In this document: positions 54,081-62,113 of the stretch, piece by piece
How positions within the stretch are numbered: position 1 is the stretch's first letter
Layout of the letters: every line of letters starts with the position of its first letter
Assembly (NCBI RefSeq): GCF_023028105.1
Contig: NZ_CP095494.1
Coordinates: 1 to 64,000, forward strand
Source: Halosolutus gelatinilyticus
GTDB lineage: Archaea; Halobacteriota; Halobacteria; Halobacteriales; Natrialbaceae
DNA length: 64,000 bases
Reading direction: 5' to 3'
The notes under the pieces: generated by a model
Databases searched by the model: none
What the model saw: only the letters and a program-made list of their open reading frames with translations
Told to the model about the DNA's origin: nothing
Made by a program: the position numbers and the translations under genes

Positions 54081-55040
54081 ATGAATCGAGACGAATCCAA
54101 GATCAAAGACGAGTACCACACGCTCGTCCGTGACGTCTTCGAGGGGGTTGTACGTGAGGTCAACAGCCACTACCCCGCGGAGCGATCGGTCCGACTCGAC
54201 TGGGAACGGATCAGAGAGTTCGACAAGACGATCGCGAAGACGTTCCTTCGGAACCCGCAGCGGGCGCGCGGCAGTACCGCGGAAGCGATCGAGTGCTGGA
54301 ACGAGGTCGATATCCCGGACTCGATCGTCCGTGTGCACAACATCCCCGACGAGTACCAGTTCCGCGTCGGGAAGCAGCGAACGATCCATCTCGGTCGGCT
54401 CATCACGATTACCGGCGAGGTCGTTGAAATGGACGGCGTCAAACCGTTCGCGAAGATGGCCGCACTCGAATGCCACCAGTGTGGGACGCTGAACTACGTT
54501 CCCCAATCGTACGGGAAGATGATCGACCCGCACGCGTGTGAGGGTTGTGAGAAAAAATCCGGTCCGTTCCTGTTCCGGCGACAGCAGTCGGAACTGCTCG
54601 ACTACCGCAAGGTGATCCTCCAGCGCGCGGATACAAATCTTGACGACGATCCGCCACAGCTCGCCGTCTATCTCACCGAGGACCTCGTCGATCGGATCGG
54701 ACCTGGAGATCACGTCTCGCTCGTCGGCTACTACGATACCGGCCGCATTCAGAAAAAATCAGTTCTCCAAACGTACCTTGAGACGTGGGATATCGAGTCT
54801 CACGAGGAAGGCGTGCTCGCCGATCGACTCTCGCCGGATGAGCTTGCCGACGCGATCTGCGAGGAAGTCGAAGCGAAACAGGACGAAGACCCGTCGTCGT
54901 TCGGCGCCGATCGCGAGGCAATCATCGAAACACTCGTCGACGAAGGTGTCCGCCGCAAGGAAGTCGAGTCACAACTGGAGGACCTCATCGATCAGAAGGA
55001 AATCAGCGAGATCGGCGGCGGCAAACTGATGGTTACGTAG
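54081..55040 (+). CDS. MCM N-terminal-domain protein without AAA+ motor
   Basis: A 319-residue protein with the layout of the archaeal MCM N-terminal region: a helical domain (FDKTIAKTFLRNPQRARG), an OB fold (RTIHLGRLITITGEVVEM) and the four-Cys zinc finger (ECHQCGTL, then ACEGCEKK, about residues 132-160), then KVILQRADTNLDDDPPQLAV. The AAA+ helicase core is absent; instead there is an acidic helical segment and a C-terminal winged helix (AIIETLVDEGVRRKEVESQL). It should bind single-stranded or melted DNA without unwinding it. It may direct element DNA to the ATPase or interfere with host MCM. It is the last gene of the run. Confidence 0.75.
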   Translation: MNRDESKIKDEYHTLVRDVFEGVVREVNSHYPAERSVRLDWERIREFDKTIAKTFLRNPQRARGSTAEAIECWNEVDIPDSIVRVHNIPDEYQFRVGKQRTIHLGRLITITGEVVEMDGVKPFAKMAALECHQCGTLNYVPQSYGKMIDPHACEGCEKKSGPFLFRRQQSELLDYRKVILQRADTNLDDDPPQLAVYLTEDLVDRIGPGDHVSLVGYYDTGRIQKKSVLQTYLETWDIESHEEGVLADRLSPDELADAICEEVEAKQDEDPSSFGADREAIIETLVDEGVRRKEVESQLEDLIDQKEISEIGGGKLMVT

Positions 55041-55421
55041 CAGCCGATCGTCCGTCCGAGATCCCACCGTCGTCCGTACGCGCGTCCATCCTCCGAGGAC
55101 AACCAGATGTGGCAGAAAAGGCGATCAGCGACCAATCTGAGCGCGTCTGAGGAAACGGTCGTCTGCGTGTCTCCGAGCGCCCGCGGCTACGCGCGTACAA
55201 TGTAGAGTCTCCGGTGGTTGAAAGACGTCCAGCAATTCAGACCGACACCGTGGTGTCCGGCGAAGTGTTCAGACGTGTCTTCCCCCGAGAACTGTGAGGA
55301 AAACGAATATGGAGACAGTATCTGGATACAGATTACCGCTGCCCGTTCTTGTGCTGCTGGACGCGAGCAACGTTTTCTGGATACGATCGATCGCTGTCGA
55401 ACAGCGGATCGTCGGGAAAGA
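55041..55421. other. Boundary between the operon and the split-integrase region
   Basis: About 380 bases after the MCM-like gene. Small frames on both strands here have poor composition. No attachment repeat or terminator stands out apart from the 41-bp repeat that begins at 55422. Confidence 0.35.
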
Positions 55422-55462
55422 CGCGATCGCGGCAGATCGCGTCAATATCACTGCCGGGTTCG
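55422..55462 (-). repeat. Left 41-bp direct repeat in integrase coding sequence
   Basis: The 41 bases starting CGCGATCGCGGCAGATCGCG recur at 62114-62154 with one mismatch. On the minus strand both copies encode PGSDIDAICRDR in the same frame. They lie exactly where the two integrase halves would join, so they are candidate attL and attR sites. Confidence 0.75.
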
Positions 55463-55645
55463 GGCCGATCGCCCGTCACCTTCTCGACGGCGTTGTACCA
55501 CGACGTCGTGTGCCCCGTCGGGAACACGGGCCACTCGTCGATCGGCGGATCCTGTACGCGCTGCAAGCGCGCGAGCGAGTCGTGAGCGGCGTCGGTCAAC
55601 CCGACGGGTTCGCGGTCGCGGGACTTGCCGAAGACGTCGTCGACG
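55463..55645 (-). pseudogene. Tyrosine recombinase, N-terminal-side fragment
   Basis: On the minus strand the frame reads VFGKSRDREPVGLTDAAHD, then RVQDPPIDEWPVFPTGHTTS, and enters the 41-bp repeat (GSDIDAICRDR). These are typical of the region before the C-terminal catalytic box of haloarchaeal integrases. The upstream part, including the first catalytic Arg, is missing because a transposase remnant begins at about 55640. The matching C-terminal half lies at 61851-62113. Joined at the repeat, the two would form one continuous reading frame. Confidence 0.7.
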
Positions 55646-56006
55646 GACTACCGGCTTCGCCTGTGTAACTTCGTGCTGTCAACTCTGATCTACAATCTGT
55701 GGCAGCTGACGGACTACTCCGGGGACTCGTCTAACAGTACTGGTACCGATGGCGTTTGAGACGGCGATCCAACAGTTGAAACGCGACTTCATTGGCCGAT
55801 GTGATTCTGATAGTCCTCGAGTCCGTGCCTTCTACTTCGGAACAGGGCAGTTGCTGTTCAACTTCTGGTTGCATTCAGCTATGAACTCTCCTTCCATTTC
55901 GATCACACCAGGGTTCGAGTGCTTGGACCCAAACTTCTCGACGAGGTTCGCGAAGCCGACTTCGAAGCGGCAAAAGCAAGGAAGTTACCTGGAATATAGC
56001 GCCTAA
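55630..56006 (+). pseudogene. Tandem transposase C-terminal remnants
   Basis: The plus strand reads KTSSTDYRLRLCNFVLSTL and IYNLWQLTDYSG, a C-terminal signature of DDE transposases of haloarchaeal IS elements, ending at a stop near 55748. Shifted in frame, 55749-56006 reads AIQQLKRDFIGRCDSDSPRV and FYFGTGQLLFNFWLHSA, a similar but different transposase tail. Both lack the catalytic domains. They look like remains of two IS insertions, the first of which removed the N-terminus of the integrase. Confidence 0.5.
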
Positions 56007-56052
56007 ATTCAAAATTACTGCTATAGAGTAAAGACCCTAACTTTGAGAGTGA

Positions 56053-56601
56053 TCATTCAGAGTATTCAATTCTATTAGTCACAACACGAGTATCGTCATC
56101 TTCAGTAGGGTCGAAATGATTTTCAACTGCTTCTACTATATTTGGAAGGGTCGATTCCAATCCTAAAGTAACGGAATACGGCTTATGATCCAAATCATCA
56201 GTACATGAGCCGGTGAACAATCCAGTCTTATTCCCCTCCTCTACCCAACCAACACTAATATGTAATGTATTTTTTTCATTCTCAAAATTAAGCTTCTCAA
56301 CTGTTATAGCATTACATGTACTTGAACCATAAGTTAGAACACCTTCGACATATACTTCGTTTTCTTCACTGTCAAAATTTATGATAGGTTTCTCAGATGG
56401 GGGTGTGTTTTCGTCAATTTCACGGGTGGGGATCTCACCCCAGTCAAACTCCGCTGAGTCTATTTCTTCCGGTAGGTTGTCTAGTGGATCTGGATCTGAT
56501 CGCAAAAATAACCACCAAGAACCAAATCCGGAAATGGGGACAACGACTCCTATTTTCATCAATCTGCGTTTTGTGATTTTTAGATTTTTATTGGTACTCA
56601 T
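56053..56601 (-). CDS. Membrane-anchored or exported hypothetical protein
   Basis: A 182-residue protein from the ATG at 56601. The N-terminus (ITKRRLMKIGVVVPISGFGS) is a Tat-like or signal-anchor sequence. The exported part is acidic, with a core such as VYVEGVLTYGSSTCNAITVE and GWVEEGNKTGLFTGSCTDD, whose two Cys could form a disulfide. It is strongly AT-rich relative to the operon on the left. It is transcribed with the protease gene upstream (57802). Function unknown. Confidence 0.55.
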   Translation of the reverse strand: MSTNKNLKITKRRLMKIGVVVPISGFGSWWLFLRSDPDPLDNLPEEIDSAEFDWGEIPTREIDENTPPSEKPIINFDSEENEVYVEGVLTYGSSTCNAITVEKLNFENEKNTLHISVGWVEEGNKTGLFTGSCTDDLDHKPYSVTLGLESTLPNIVEAVENHFDPTEDDDTRVVTNRIEYSE

Positions 56602-56686
56602 GTTACTGATTATGTGGGGTTCTGACTGTTTGTTGCTAATTGTCCCGACCGTATTAAAGATTCACCAACTCTACTTTCAGTTGACC

Positions 56687-57802
56687 TTATGACCCTAACT
56701 GGGCATTCACAGCATCTAAAGCTTCATCACCAGCAACACCGGCGTCCCATTCATCTATGATATAACCGCCTACTTCGATATAAACCCGTCCGGAATGGAA
56801 TGCAACTAGTTTCCCATCATCATCAACCCAGGGTCCTCCGGAATCGCCACCCTGTGCATTTCTAGAGTCCATATTGACTTGATGTTCAGCACGTTCGCCA
56901 CCTGCAGCCGCTCCTATTACCCTATTATCTTCAGTACAGCTGTTTTTCCCAGAGAGGGTACAGTCAATCGTGTCCCGGATTGTATTTTCAAGTATTCCAT
57001 CCCAGGTCCAGACACCAGTGACATCTGGCGCCGCACCGACAACACCCCCATGATCAGGAGAGGTTCCAGAATCTGAATTAAATTCGTATGAAGTAATATC
57101 TTCACTTTGGTCTCGTGAAGAGAAGGATCCAACAGGGTTTGAATCCACTTGATACATGCTTGAATTGCCCTCCATAACGTGATCTGCAGTGATTAGAACT
57201 GTATCGTCAGTATCAGTCCCATCTCCGTAGCAAACCAGACCGAGAGTTCCAGAAGTAGTAGAAGGAATAGTACTGATTCCAAGTCCTCCCTCCAAAGTGG
57301 TTCGATCATCACCGCGATACCCACAAGCGTCACCCTCTGATTTTATATTTTCTTGATTGATTTCAACTGGAAGCCGCTCGGGTTCATTATTTTTAACCGC
57401 TTGTTTTGCTTGTTTGTTTTTCTCTTTCACTTCCCTTGATCGGATTTCATTTTCCGGTTCTGGGACAGTAATCTCAATTTTAAGATCCGTTCTACTATCG
57501 GATTGCTGATGAAGTGTTATGCTTCTAATTTCATCTTTGTCTCTCACTTTTTCAGAAAAGTCCTTGTATGCCTGTAGTAGTTCGTACCTTTCTTCTTCAA
57601 TTATTTTGACTTTATCTGGACGTCCTTGTTTATCTTTGGTAAGGGTTAGTGGAACACCTTCAGGCTCTTCCCCATAAGCAGTTCCTAAGGCAGATTGAAG
57701 TCCGGCAATGCTAACTGTACCGGCCCCTAATAACCTGAGGAACCGACGACGGGTACTGTGATTTAGCTGAACAGTCTCTCCAATTTCAAGTTGTCTCGCC
57801 AT
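56687..57802 (-). CDS. Trypsin-like (S1-type) serine protease, Tat-exported
   Basis: A 371-residue protein. A Tat signal (STRRRFLRLLGAGTVSIAGL) is followed by a charged helical pro-region (about residues 50-150). The protease domain then shows the catalytic His in VLITADHVMEG and the Ser in GGDSGGPWVDDDGKLVAFHS. The middle Asp is not certain; DHGGVVGAAPD is one candidate. Cys pairs (DTIDCTLSGKNSC) may form a disulfide. The enzyme would act outside the cell. AT-rich composition sets it apart from neighbours in the GC-rich block and suggests recent acquisition. Confidence 0.75.
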   Translation of the reverse strand: MARQLEIGETVQLNHSTRRRFLRLLGAGTVSIAGLQSALGTAYGEEPEGVPLTLTKDKQGRPDKVKIIEEERYELLQAYKDFSEKVRDKDEIRSITLHQQSDSRTDLKIEITVPEPENEIRSREVKEKNKQAKQAVKNNEPERLPVEINQENIKSEGDACGYRGDDRTTLEGGLGISTIPSTTSGTLGLVCYGDGTDTDDTVLITADHVMEGNSSMYQVDSNPVGSFSSRDQSEDITSYEFNSDSGTSPDHGGVVGAAPDVTGVWTWDGILENTIRDTIDCTLSGKNSCTEDNRVIGAAAGGERAEHQVNMDSRNAQGGDSGGPWVDDDGKLVAFHSGRVYIEVGGYIIDEWDAGVAGDEALDAVNAQLGS

Positions 57803-58065
57803 TGGTTAACACCAACTAAATTCAGAACCGTTAAAATATTAGTATTAACTGATGGATATTTCATCAGTAGATGAATATCATCTCAGACAATGGTTAGATT
57901 TGACTATTTTTGCTCTATAGGGAATGCAGTACGGCAATACAATAACGCAAAGCAGAGTCTTGCGTTTGCTTTGTAGTCAAGTAAGACGTTCCAAGATGAG
58001 ATCACACTTATTACAGAGAAGAGTCTGGAGAGTATTCTCAAAGAGTAGTTCTGAATTTGGGAGCG
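57803..58065. other. AT-rich intergenic region left of the MITE-like element
   Basis: About 260 bases, strongly AT-rich near 57830-57920. It probably holds the promoter of the protease gene. A short plus-strand frame at 57924-58121 runs into the inverted-repeat element and has no recognisable content. Confidence 0.4.
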
Positions 58066-58296
58066 GGTACTGTCTAGTTAAGCGCTTCTGGCGTATTCCG
58101 GCGTTTCAGCAGGTGTCGTGACGCCCTGAGTGATTAGCGCAATACTCACACATTCTGTGACGTGTGTTGAAGTAGTCGAATGTTCGCTGCTCGTCGATCG
58201 AGTCCCACTTGTGTCAGCGACTAGGTGCAGTTTCGCAGGGCTCGTCACGCCTTTATCGCCACTCAGTCTTGCGGTTTCCCTTATCTAGACAGTGCC
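58066..58296. mobile_element. MITE-like element with 17-bp terminal inverted repeats
   Basis: GGTACTGTCTAGTTAAG at 58066-58082 is matched in inverted orientation by CTTATCTAGACAGTGCC at 58280-58296 (15 of 17 pairs). The 231-bp interior has no intact gene. Read on the minus strand, parts look like the tail of a transposase-like frame (VTSPAKLHLVADTSGTRS), so this may be an internally deleted IS. No clear target-site duplication is visible. Confidence 0.6.
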
Positions 58297-58492
58297 TTTT
58301 TGTTGGTTAAAATCTCTTGGTCAATCTATCGCGCTTTGTATCGGCTGTATATTACTCGAAACTTCTTTATAGACAATTTCGTACGATATTAAACTGTACA
58401 AATCACTAAACGATAGTGTAATGCTCTGTCAATCAAGGAAATAAAAGCAGAAGTCTTATATTTCCCTCGGTATTTTGCATTTCAGTCGGAAT
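58297..58492. other. Intergenic region right of the MITE-like element
   Basis: About 196 AT-rich bases with no gene between the MITE-like element and the convergent end of the regulator gene. A transcription terminator may lie here, but no strong hairpin is visible. Confidence 0.4.
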
Positions 58493-59275
58493 TCAGGAAA
58501 GTGATAGCGGTGTACTGTCGGTTTCATGTTTTGAATACCAGTCTATTCCCCACGAAACTGCGGCTCTGTTTTTAGAATCAATGACGCCGCGAACAACACC
58601 AATATCGTCGTGAATAACGATAAGAACATGTTCGACAGGTTCTGTGATCACGACAACTCCCATCGGGATTTCACCAGAGTACGAATAAGCTTCGAAATTC
58701 CCAGTGTTAAGGAGGGTTTTGAATTCGTCACTGAGTTTTGTTTGCACATGTTCAGTCGCCTCCCTCCCGAAGACAAACTCGGCATCCAGTCGGTTCTCTG
58801 TCACCTGGGTCAAATACGTATCTACCATAGCCGAGAAAACAGTCGGCACCACACCACTAATCTTGGCCGCCTCAGAGACTTGTTCTTCAAGATATTCGTA
58901 TACAAGATCTGGTCTTGTCTCCCCGATTACAAGTGTCGTTGCATCACAAGCGACGGACGGGTCAAGAACCGTTCCAATCTCCTGTCTTGTTTCGAGTAAT
59001 CGCTCTGATTCTGCAAACGTCTGGACGATTTCGTCGGTTCGCTCATACTGTGTATAGACGATTTCGCCGAACGTCGTCGTCGCATACATACCATTCTGTC
59101 TTTTGACTAGATTGTGATCTTCGAGTTGTTTGAGCCCACGGTAAACCGTCGACTGTGAAGCGTCTACCTCATTGACCAGTTGGTTTTGATAAGCCGGGTC
59201 CTCGATGAGCCGTTTGAATATAGATGATCGTTTGTGGAGGGCCATGTAGGCGGCGTGTGATTTTTCCGCGTCCAT
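58493..59275 (-). CDS. Winged-helix regulator with FilR1-like sensor domain
   Basis: A 260-residue protein from the ATG at 59275. The N-terminal winged helix reads IFKRLIEDPAYQNQLVNEVD and then ASQSTVYRGLKQLEDHNLVK. The C-terminal domain (about 95-250) contains ISGVVPTVFSAMVDTYLTQV and FEAYSYSGEIPMGVVVITEP, followed by GVVRGVIDSKN, the pattern of the FilR1/methanogen-regulator middle domain common in haloarchaeal regulators. It probably senses a small ligand and controls transcription. Upstream, TTATATTAATGGG close to the start (59297-59309) is a possible promoter. Confidence 0.75.
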   Translation of the reverse strand: MDAEKSHAAYMALHKRSSIFKRLIEDPAYQNQLVNEVDASQSTVYRGLKQLEDHNLVKRQNGMYATTTFGEIVYTQYERTDEIVQTFAESERLLETRQEIGTVLDPSVACDATTLVIGETRPDLVYEYLEEQVSEAAKISGVVPTVFSAMVDTYLTQVTENRLDAEFVFGREATEHVQTKLSDEFKTLLNTGNFEAYSYSGEIPMGVVVITEPVEHVLIVIHDDIGVVRGVIDSKNRAAVSWGIDWYSKHETDSTPLSLS

Positions 59276-59318
59276 GATTCTATGTATCACATAAAGCAAC
59301 TTATATTAATGGGAATTG

Positions 59319-59760
59319 CTATGGGTTCCAACTGGCATAGTAGTATTCGAGATATATAGAATATGACACGTGGCTGTATGCGACCAGGGCCGATACGATC
59401 AATAGGTCGTCTGCTTTCTCGCGATCGGACATGCCGCTATTGCCCGCGGCTTCGGATAAAAAGTCTCGGCTATTCAGAAGGTACCTCTCCGCAGTGTAGG
59501 TCTTACAGCCGTCGTAGTCAGCCTTCCGATCGGCACACCGGTCACAGACGCGTTCGCTCCGCTCGACCCGCTTGAGAGCAACCGTCAGGAACGGATCATC
59601 AGGACCGACCGCGCCACAGACCTGACAGTAGGTCCACTCGGGATAGCCGGCCACATCCAGCGTTGGCAGCTCGTGATGCTCGAGATTGCGCTCCGAGCGC
59701 TCGAGGACACGCGCTCGTGCCGCCTGGAACGCGCGGTAGGCGAAGCCCGCGATCGCCTGT
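59319..59760 (-). CDS. Zinc-finger hypothetical protein, 5' end apparently lost
   Basis: The well-supported part on the minus strand begins near IAGFAYRAFQAARARVLERS and has two Cys pairs, TYCQVCGAVGPDDPF and ERVCDRCADRKADY, consistent with a zinc ribbon. The C-terminus is hydrophobic-aromatic (YSHVSYSIYLEYYYASW). No start codon is found where homologous coding character begins. Further upstream the bases belong to a plus-strand SHOCT/HhH gene remnant. I read this as a gene truncated at its 5' end by recombination near 59760. The frame stays open much further, but as antisense to the remnant. Confidence 0.45.
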
Positions 59761-60043
59761 CGTCGGACCCGGACCCGATCGATGACCTCCGCGAGCGGTA
59801 CGCCGCCGGAGAAATCGACGCTACTGAGTTCGAACGCGAACTCGCGTTCTACGTCGACGATCGGAATGAGCAGATTCGAATCGTCGTCGAGATGTCCCCG
59901 GGATCGGCGAGGCGACATCGAAGGCGATCGCCTACGAGTACCAGTCGCTTGAGGACCTCCGGGGGAGCGATCGGGAGCGCCTGGAGTCTGTGCCGGGCGT
60001 CGGCGAGCAGCGGGCGGCAGATGTGCTCGATCGGGTTCGGTAA
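59755..60043 (+). pseudogene. SHOCT plus helix-hairpin-helix gene remnant, frameshifted
   Basis: The plus strand reads DPIDDLRERYAAGEIDATEF, a SHOCT domain, then ELAFYVDDRNEQIRIVVE. Near 59892 one base is missing; in the next frame the protein continues DVPGIGEATSKAIAYEYQ and ERLESVPGVGEQRAADVLDR to a TAA at 60041-60043. The last part is a double helix-hairpin-helix. The N-terminus is cut at the junction with the minus-strand zinc-finger gene. It is probably non-functional. Confidence 0.6.
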
Positions 60044-60144
60044 CTATCCCTGACAGCCTTCCAAATTCCCGATTCCGGGTTGGTTGCAGACTGTATTCCA
60101 TCAAGGTTCGCAGTACCAACTTTGATACTGAACCAGCATATTGA

Positions 60145-60813
60145 ATGATGGGAATTCTTTTTAGTTATGAAAGTGAATATGAATGTATGATAGAATTGAA
60201 TGAGTGGAGATTCAAAATTCGAACATTTTTCACGAAACTGTTCATTTGGGTTTCACAACGTACATCCATCGAGGAAATCAACGAGGTTTCACTCCTTAAC
60301 GAGAGAACCACCATCTACTCGTTTCGGAGCGACTCGGCGATTTTTGCTCAAGTGACTCCGATCGGTACTATCATTTGGAACAAATCTCGTATGGAAGGTC
60401 TTTCAACCCGGTCAAAGCAACTTATACTTCGTCATGAGTGTAGTCATCGTGACCGAAATCCAATATATAAGGGTATTCTATATGGGATGGCTGTATCGTT
60501 CGCTGCGGGTCTCCTCTTATTGCTGATCTCGTTTGCACTTTTAGCCCTTGGAGCATCACCGTCCGAACTATTAACTCCAGTTCTCATTGCTGTAGGGATG
60601 ATAGGTTCGTTCATCATTTTAGTCCGTATTGAGGAAACTCTCGCTGACTACCATGCGATTCGAGATTTGGGCGAAGAGACCTTTATCGATGCATACAACG
60701 AGATATCAAGTGAAAGTGATAATTCGCTTCATGCTCAGGGTCTACGTAAAGTGCTATACACTGATCCCTCCGATACTGTCCGTATCTATCGGTTTTTCCA
60801 GCGTATCTCTTAG
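60145..60813 (+). CDS. M48-like membrane metalloprotease
   Basis: A 222-residue protein. The zinc motif HECSH (about residue 96) lies in KQLILRHECSHRDRNPIYKG, and the third ligand is likely the Glu of EETLADYHAIRDLGEETFID. Two hydrophobic segments between them (LYGMAVSFAAGLLLLLISFA and TPVLIAVGMIGSFIILVRI) are typical of HtpX/M48 membrane proteases. It is shorter than most M48 proteins. An alternative start is the ATG at 60187. Fragments of helix-hairpin-helix genes lie on both sides, so it may have been inserted. AT-rich composition supports that. Confidence 0.65.
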   Translation: MMGILFSYESEYECMIELNEWRFKIRTFFTKLFIWVSQRTSIEEINEVSLLNERTTIYSFRSDSAIFAQVTPIGTIIWNKSRMEGLSTRSKQLILRHECSHRDRNPIYKGILYGMAVSFAAGLLLLLISFALLALGASPSELLTPVLIAVGMIGSFIILVRIEETLADYHAIRDLGEETFIDAYNEISSESDNSLHAQGLRKVLYTDPSDTVRIYRFFQRIS

Positions 60814-60861
60814 TCGTTATACAGCGTGAGATGATCCTTCAAGGGCCTTCGGCAGAGCGTT

Positions 60862-60951
60862 CGGAGGCGCCTAGAGTCCATGCCGGGTGTCGGTGAGCAG
60901 CGAGCGCAGGACGTGCTCGATCGGGTCCGTCCCACCGGAAACGCGGAGTGA
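60862..60951 (+). pseudogene. Second helix-hairpin-helix gene fragment
   Basis: The frame RRRLESMPGVGEQRAQDVLD then RVRPTGNAE to a TGA at 60949-60951 closely repeats the end of the remnant at 59755-60043. It has no start or upstream domains. It may be the tail of a paralog or a duplicated segment. Confidence 0.55.
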
Positions 60952-61018
60952 TCGGTTCGTAACCAAGATCAAGCGCGTACGAGAGGTATTTAAATCTGAG
61001 AACCATCAGTAATACTGT

Positions 61019-61267
61019 ATGACTGACTTCCAAGACCATTTCGAAGACATGGACGAAGAAATCGGAGAGTTCACTGACGACCTCACTGAACGGCTCGAAG
61101 AGGCATTCGGCTCCGAGGTCGAGATTAGTCAGGTTCAGAACGACCCGCAGAACGATCGATATACGATAGAAATCGATCCTGTTGGAGTAGAGGACATGCT
61201 CTCCGAGGAACTAGATGTGAGGGTTATGACGATCGGTGGAATCACTATTCGCATGGAAGATAGGTAG
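61019..61267 (+). CDS. Small acidic hypothetical protein
   Basis: An 82-residue protein (MTDFQDHFEDMDEEIGEFTD, then TIEIDPVGVEDMLSEELDVR). The TATA-like GTATTTAAAT at about 60986-60995 lies about 25 bases before the ATG, so the transcript is probably leaderless and the start well placed. Highly acidic, soluble, no Cys. Function unknown. Confidence 0.6.
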   Translation: MTDFQDHFEDMDEEIGEFTDDLTERLEEAFGSEVEISQVQNDPQNDRYTIEIDPVGVEDMLSEELDVRVMTIGGITIRMEDR

Positions 61268-61328
61268 GCCAGATTGATCACATCCAAACATATTTTTTGA
61301 TTGCCTTTCTTTCACTATCCGTAAAATC

Positions 61329-61847
61329 ATGCCAGCTAACGCACCCTATACAGTTACCAAGGGAGACGATGTTTTAGAGATTGAACTAATATCTGAAGAC
61401 CTTGAATCCCGACGTAACGTCTATTTCACGGATCAATCACCTGTGTTTGAAATACGAGCTGAAAATATCAGTAATAGGCCTGTGGAGGGGAGTACAACTC
61501 TGAGGTTCTCTTTTGAAGAGTCAGAGAACAAAATAGAAAATGGTGTCGCAACTAAAATTGAACTTGATCTCGAACCGGGAGAGAGCAAAACGGTTACTCA
61601 TCAAATCCGTATGCTTCCCTACCAGGGAACAGCAGCTGTGACAGTCCGCCGGTGCCGGGTCAGAGACCAAGAAGACAGGATTGAATTGCAAAGGATATCG
61701 AATCGGTATAAAAGGATATACACGTTCATGGTTTATGACCGAGACTATTATAAAGTAAATTATCTTTGGCCGAGACGCGCGCAATATATCGCAGCCTTCC
61801 TCTCTGTCCTTATCGTTTTAGTTGGTATCCTGCAACTCACAGGATAA
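61329..61847 (+). CDS. Ig-like domain protein with C-terminal membrane span
   Basis: A 172-residue protein. A beta-sandwich segment (PVFEIRAENISNRPVEGSTT, then IELDLEPGESKTVTHQIRML) resembles the CARDB/Ig-like domains of archaeal surface proteins. A span near the C-terminus (YIAAFLSVLIVLVGILQL) anchors it. There is no N-terminal signal, so the beta domain may face the cytoplasm. AT-rich. It ends three bases before the convergent integrase fragment. Confidence 0.55.
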   Translation: MPANAPYTVTKGDDVLEIELISEDLESRRNVYFTDQSPVFEIRAENISNRPVEGSTTLRFSFEESENKIENGVATKIELDLEPGESKTVTHQIRMLPYQGTAAVTVRRCRVRDQEDRIELQRISNRYKRIYTFMVYDRDYYKVNYLWPRRAQYIAAFLSVLIVLVGILQLTG

Positions 61848-61850
61848 CGA

Positions 61851-62113
61851 TCATTTCCGAACTTCGTCGATCGACTTCGCTATGTCCTCAGCCTGGATAT
61901 CGGAGTACGCGGCGTGCGTGGTCTCGATCGACTTGTGACGCAGTGCCGACTGTGCGAGTTCCGAGTGACCTTTTTCGTACAACTCCGCCCCGAGCGCCCG
62001 CCGGGCGCCATGGGGTTTCAGATACCCGCCGTCGACGTCGATCCCAGCCTCCTCGGTCAGTTGTTTCAGGATCTGTCGGCCAGCCTCTTTCGTGATCAAC
62101 GGCGGCGCAACCT
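61851..62113 (-). pseudogene. Tyrosine recombinase, C-terminal catalytic half
   Basis: From the 41-bp repeat the minus strand continues VAPPLITKEAGRQILKQLTE, DVDGGYLKPHGARRALGAEL and ALRHKSIETTHAAYSDIQAE to a stop at 61851. It has the His-x-x-Arg box (HGARR), the second His (LRHKS) and the nucleophilic Tyr (AAYSDI). The first catalytic Arg region is absent here and belongs to the other half. It would be inactive alone. Confidence 0.75.

Noticed and set aside
30694-55040. Match of CRISPR spacers to the neighbouring 25-kb block (self-targeting)
   Set aside because: I compared a number of spacers by eye and saw no match, but this was not exhaustive, so self-targeting is neither shown nor excluded.
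55269-55451. Small gene left of the split integrase
   Set aside because: Composition is poor, it has no recognisable motif, and it overlaps the attachment repeat.
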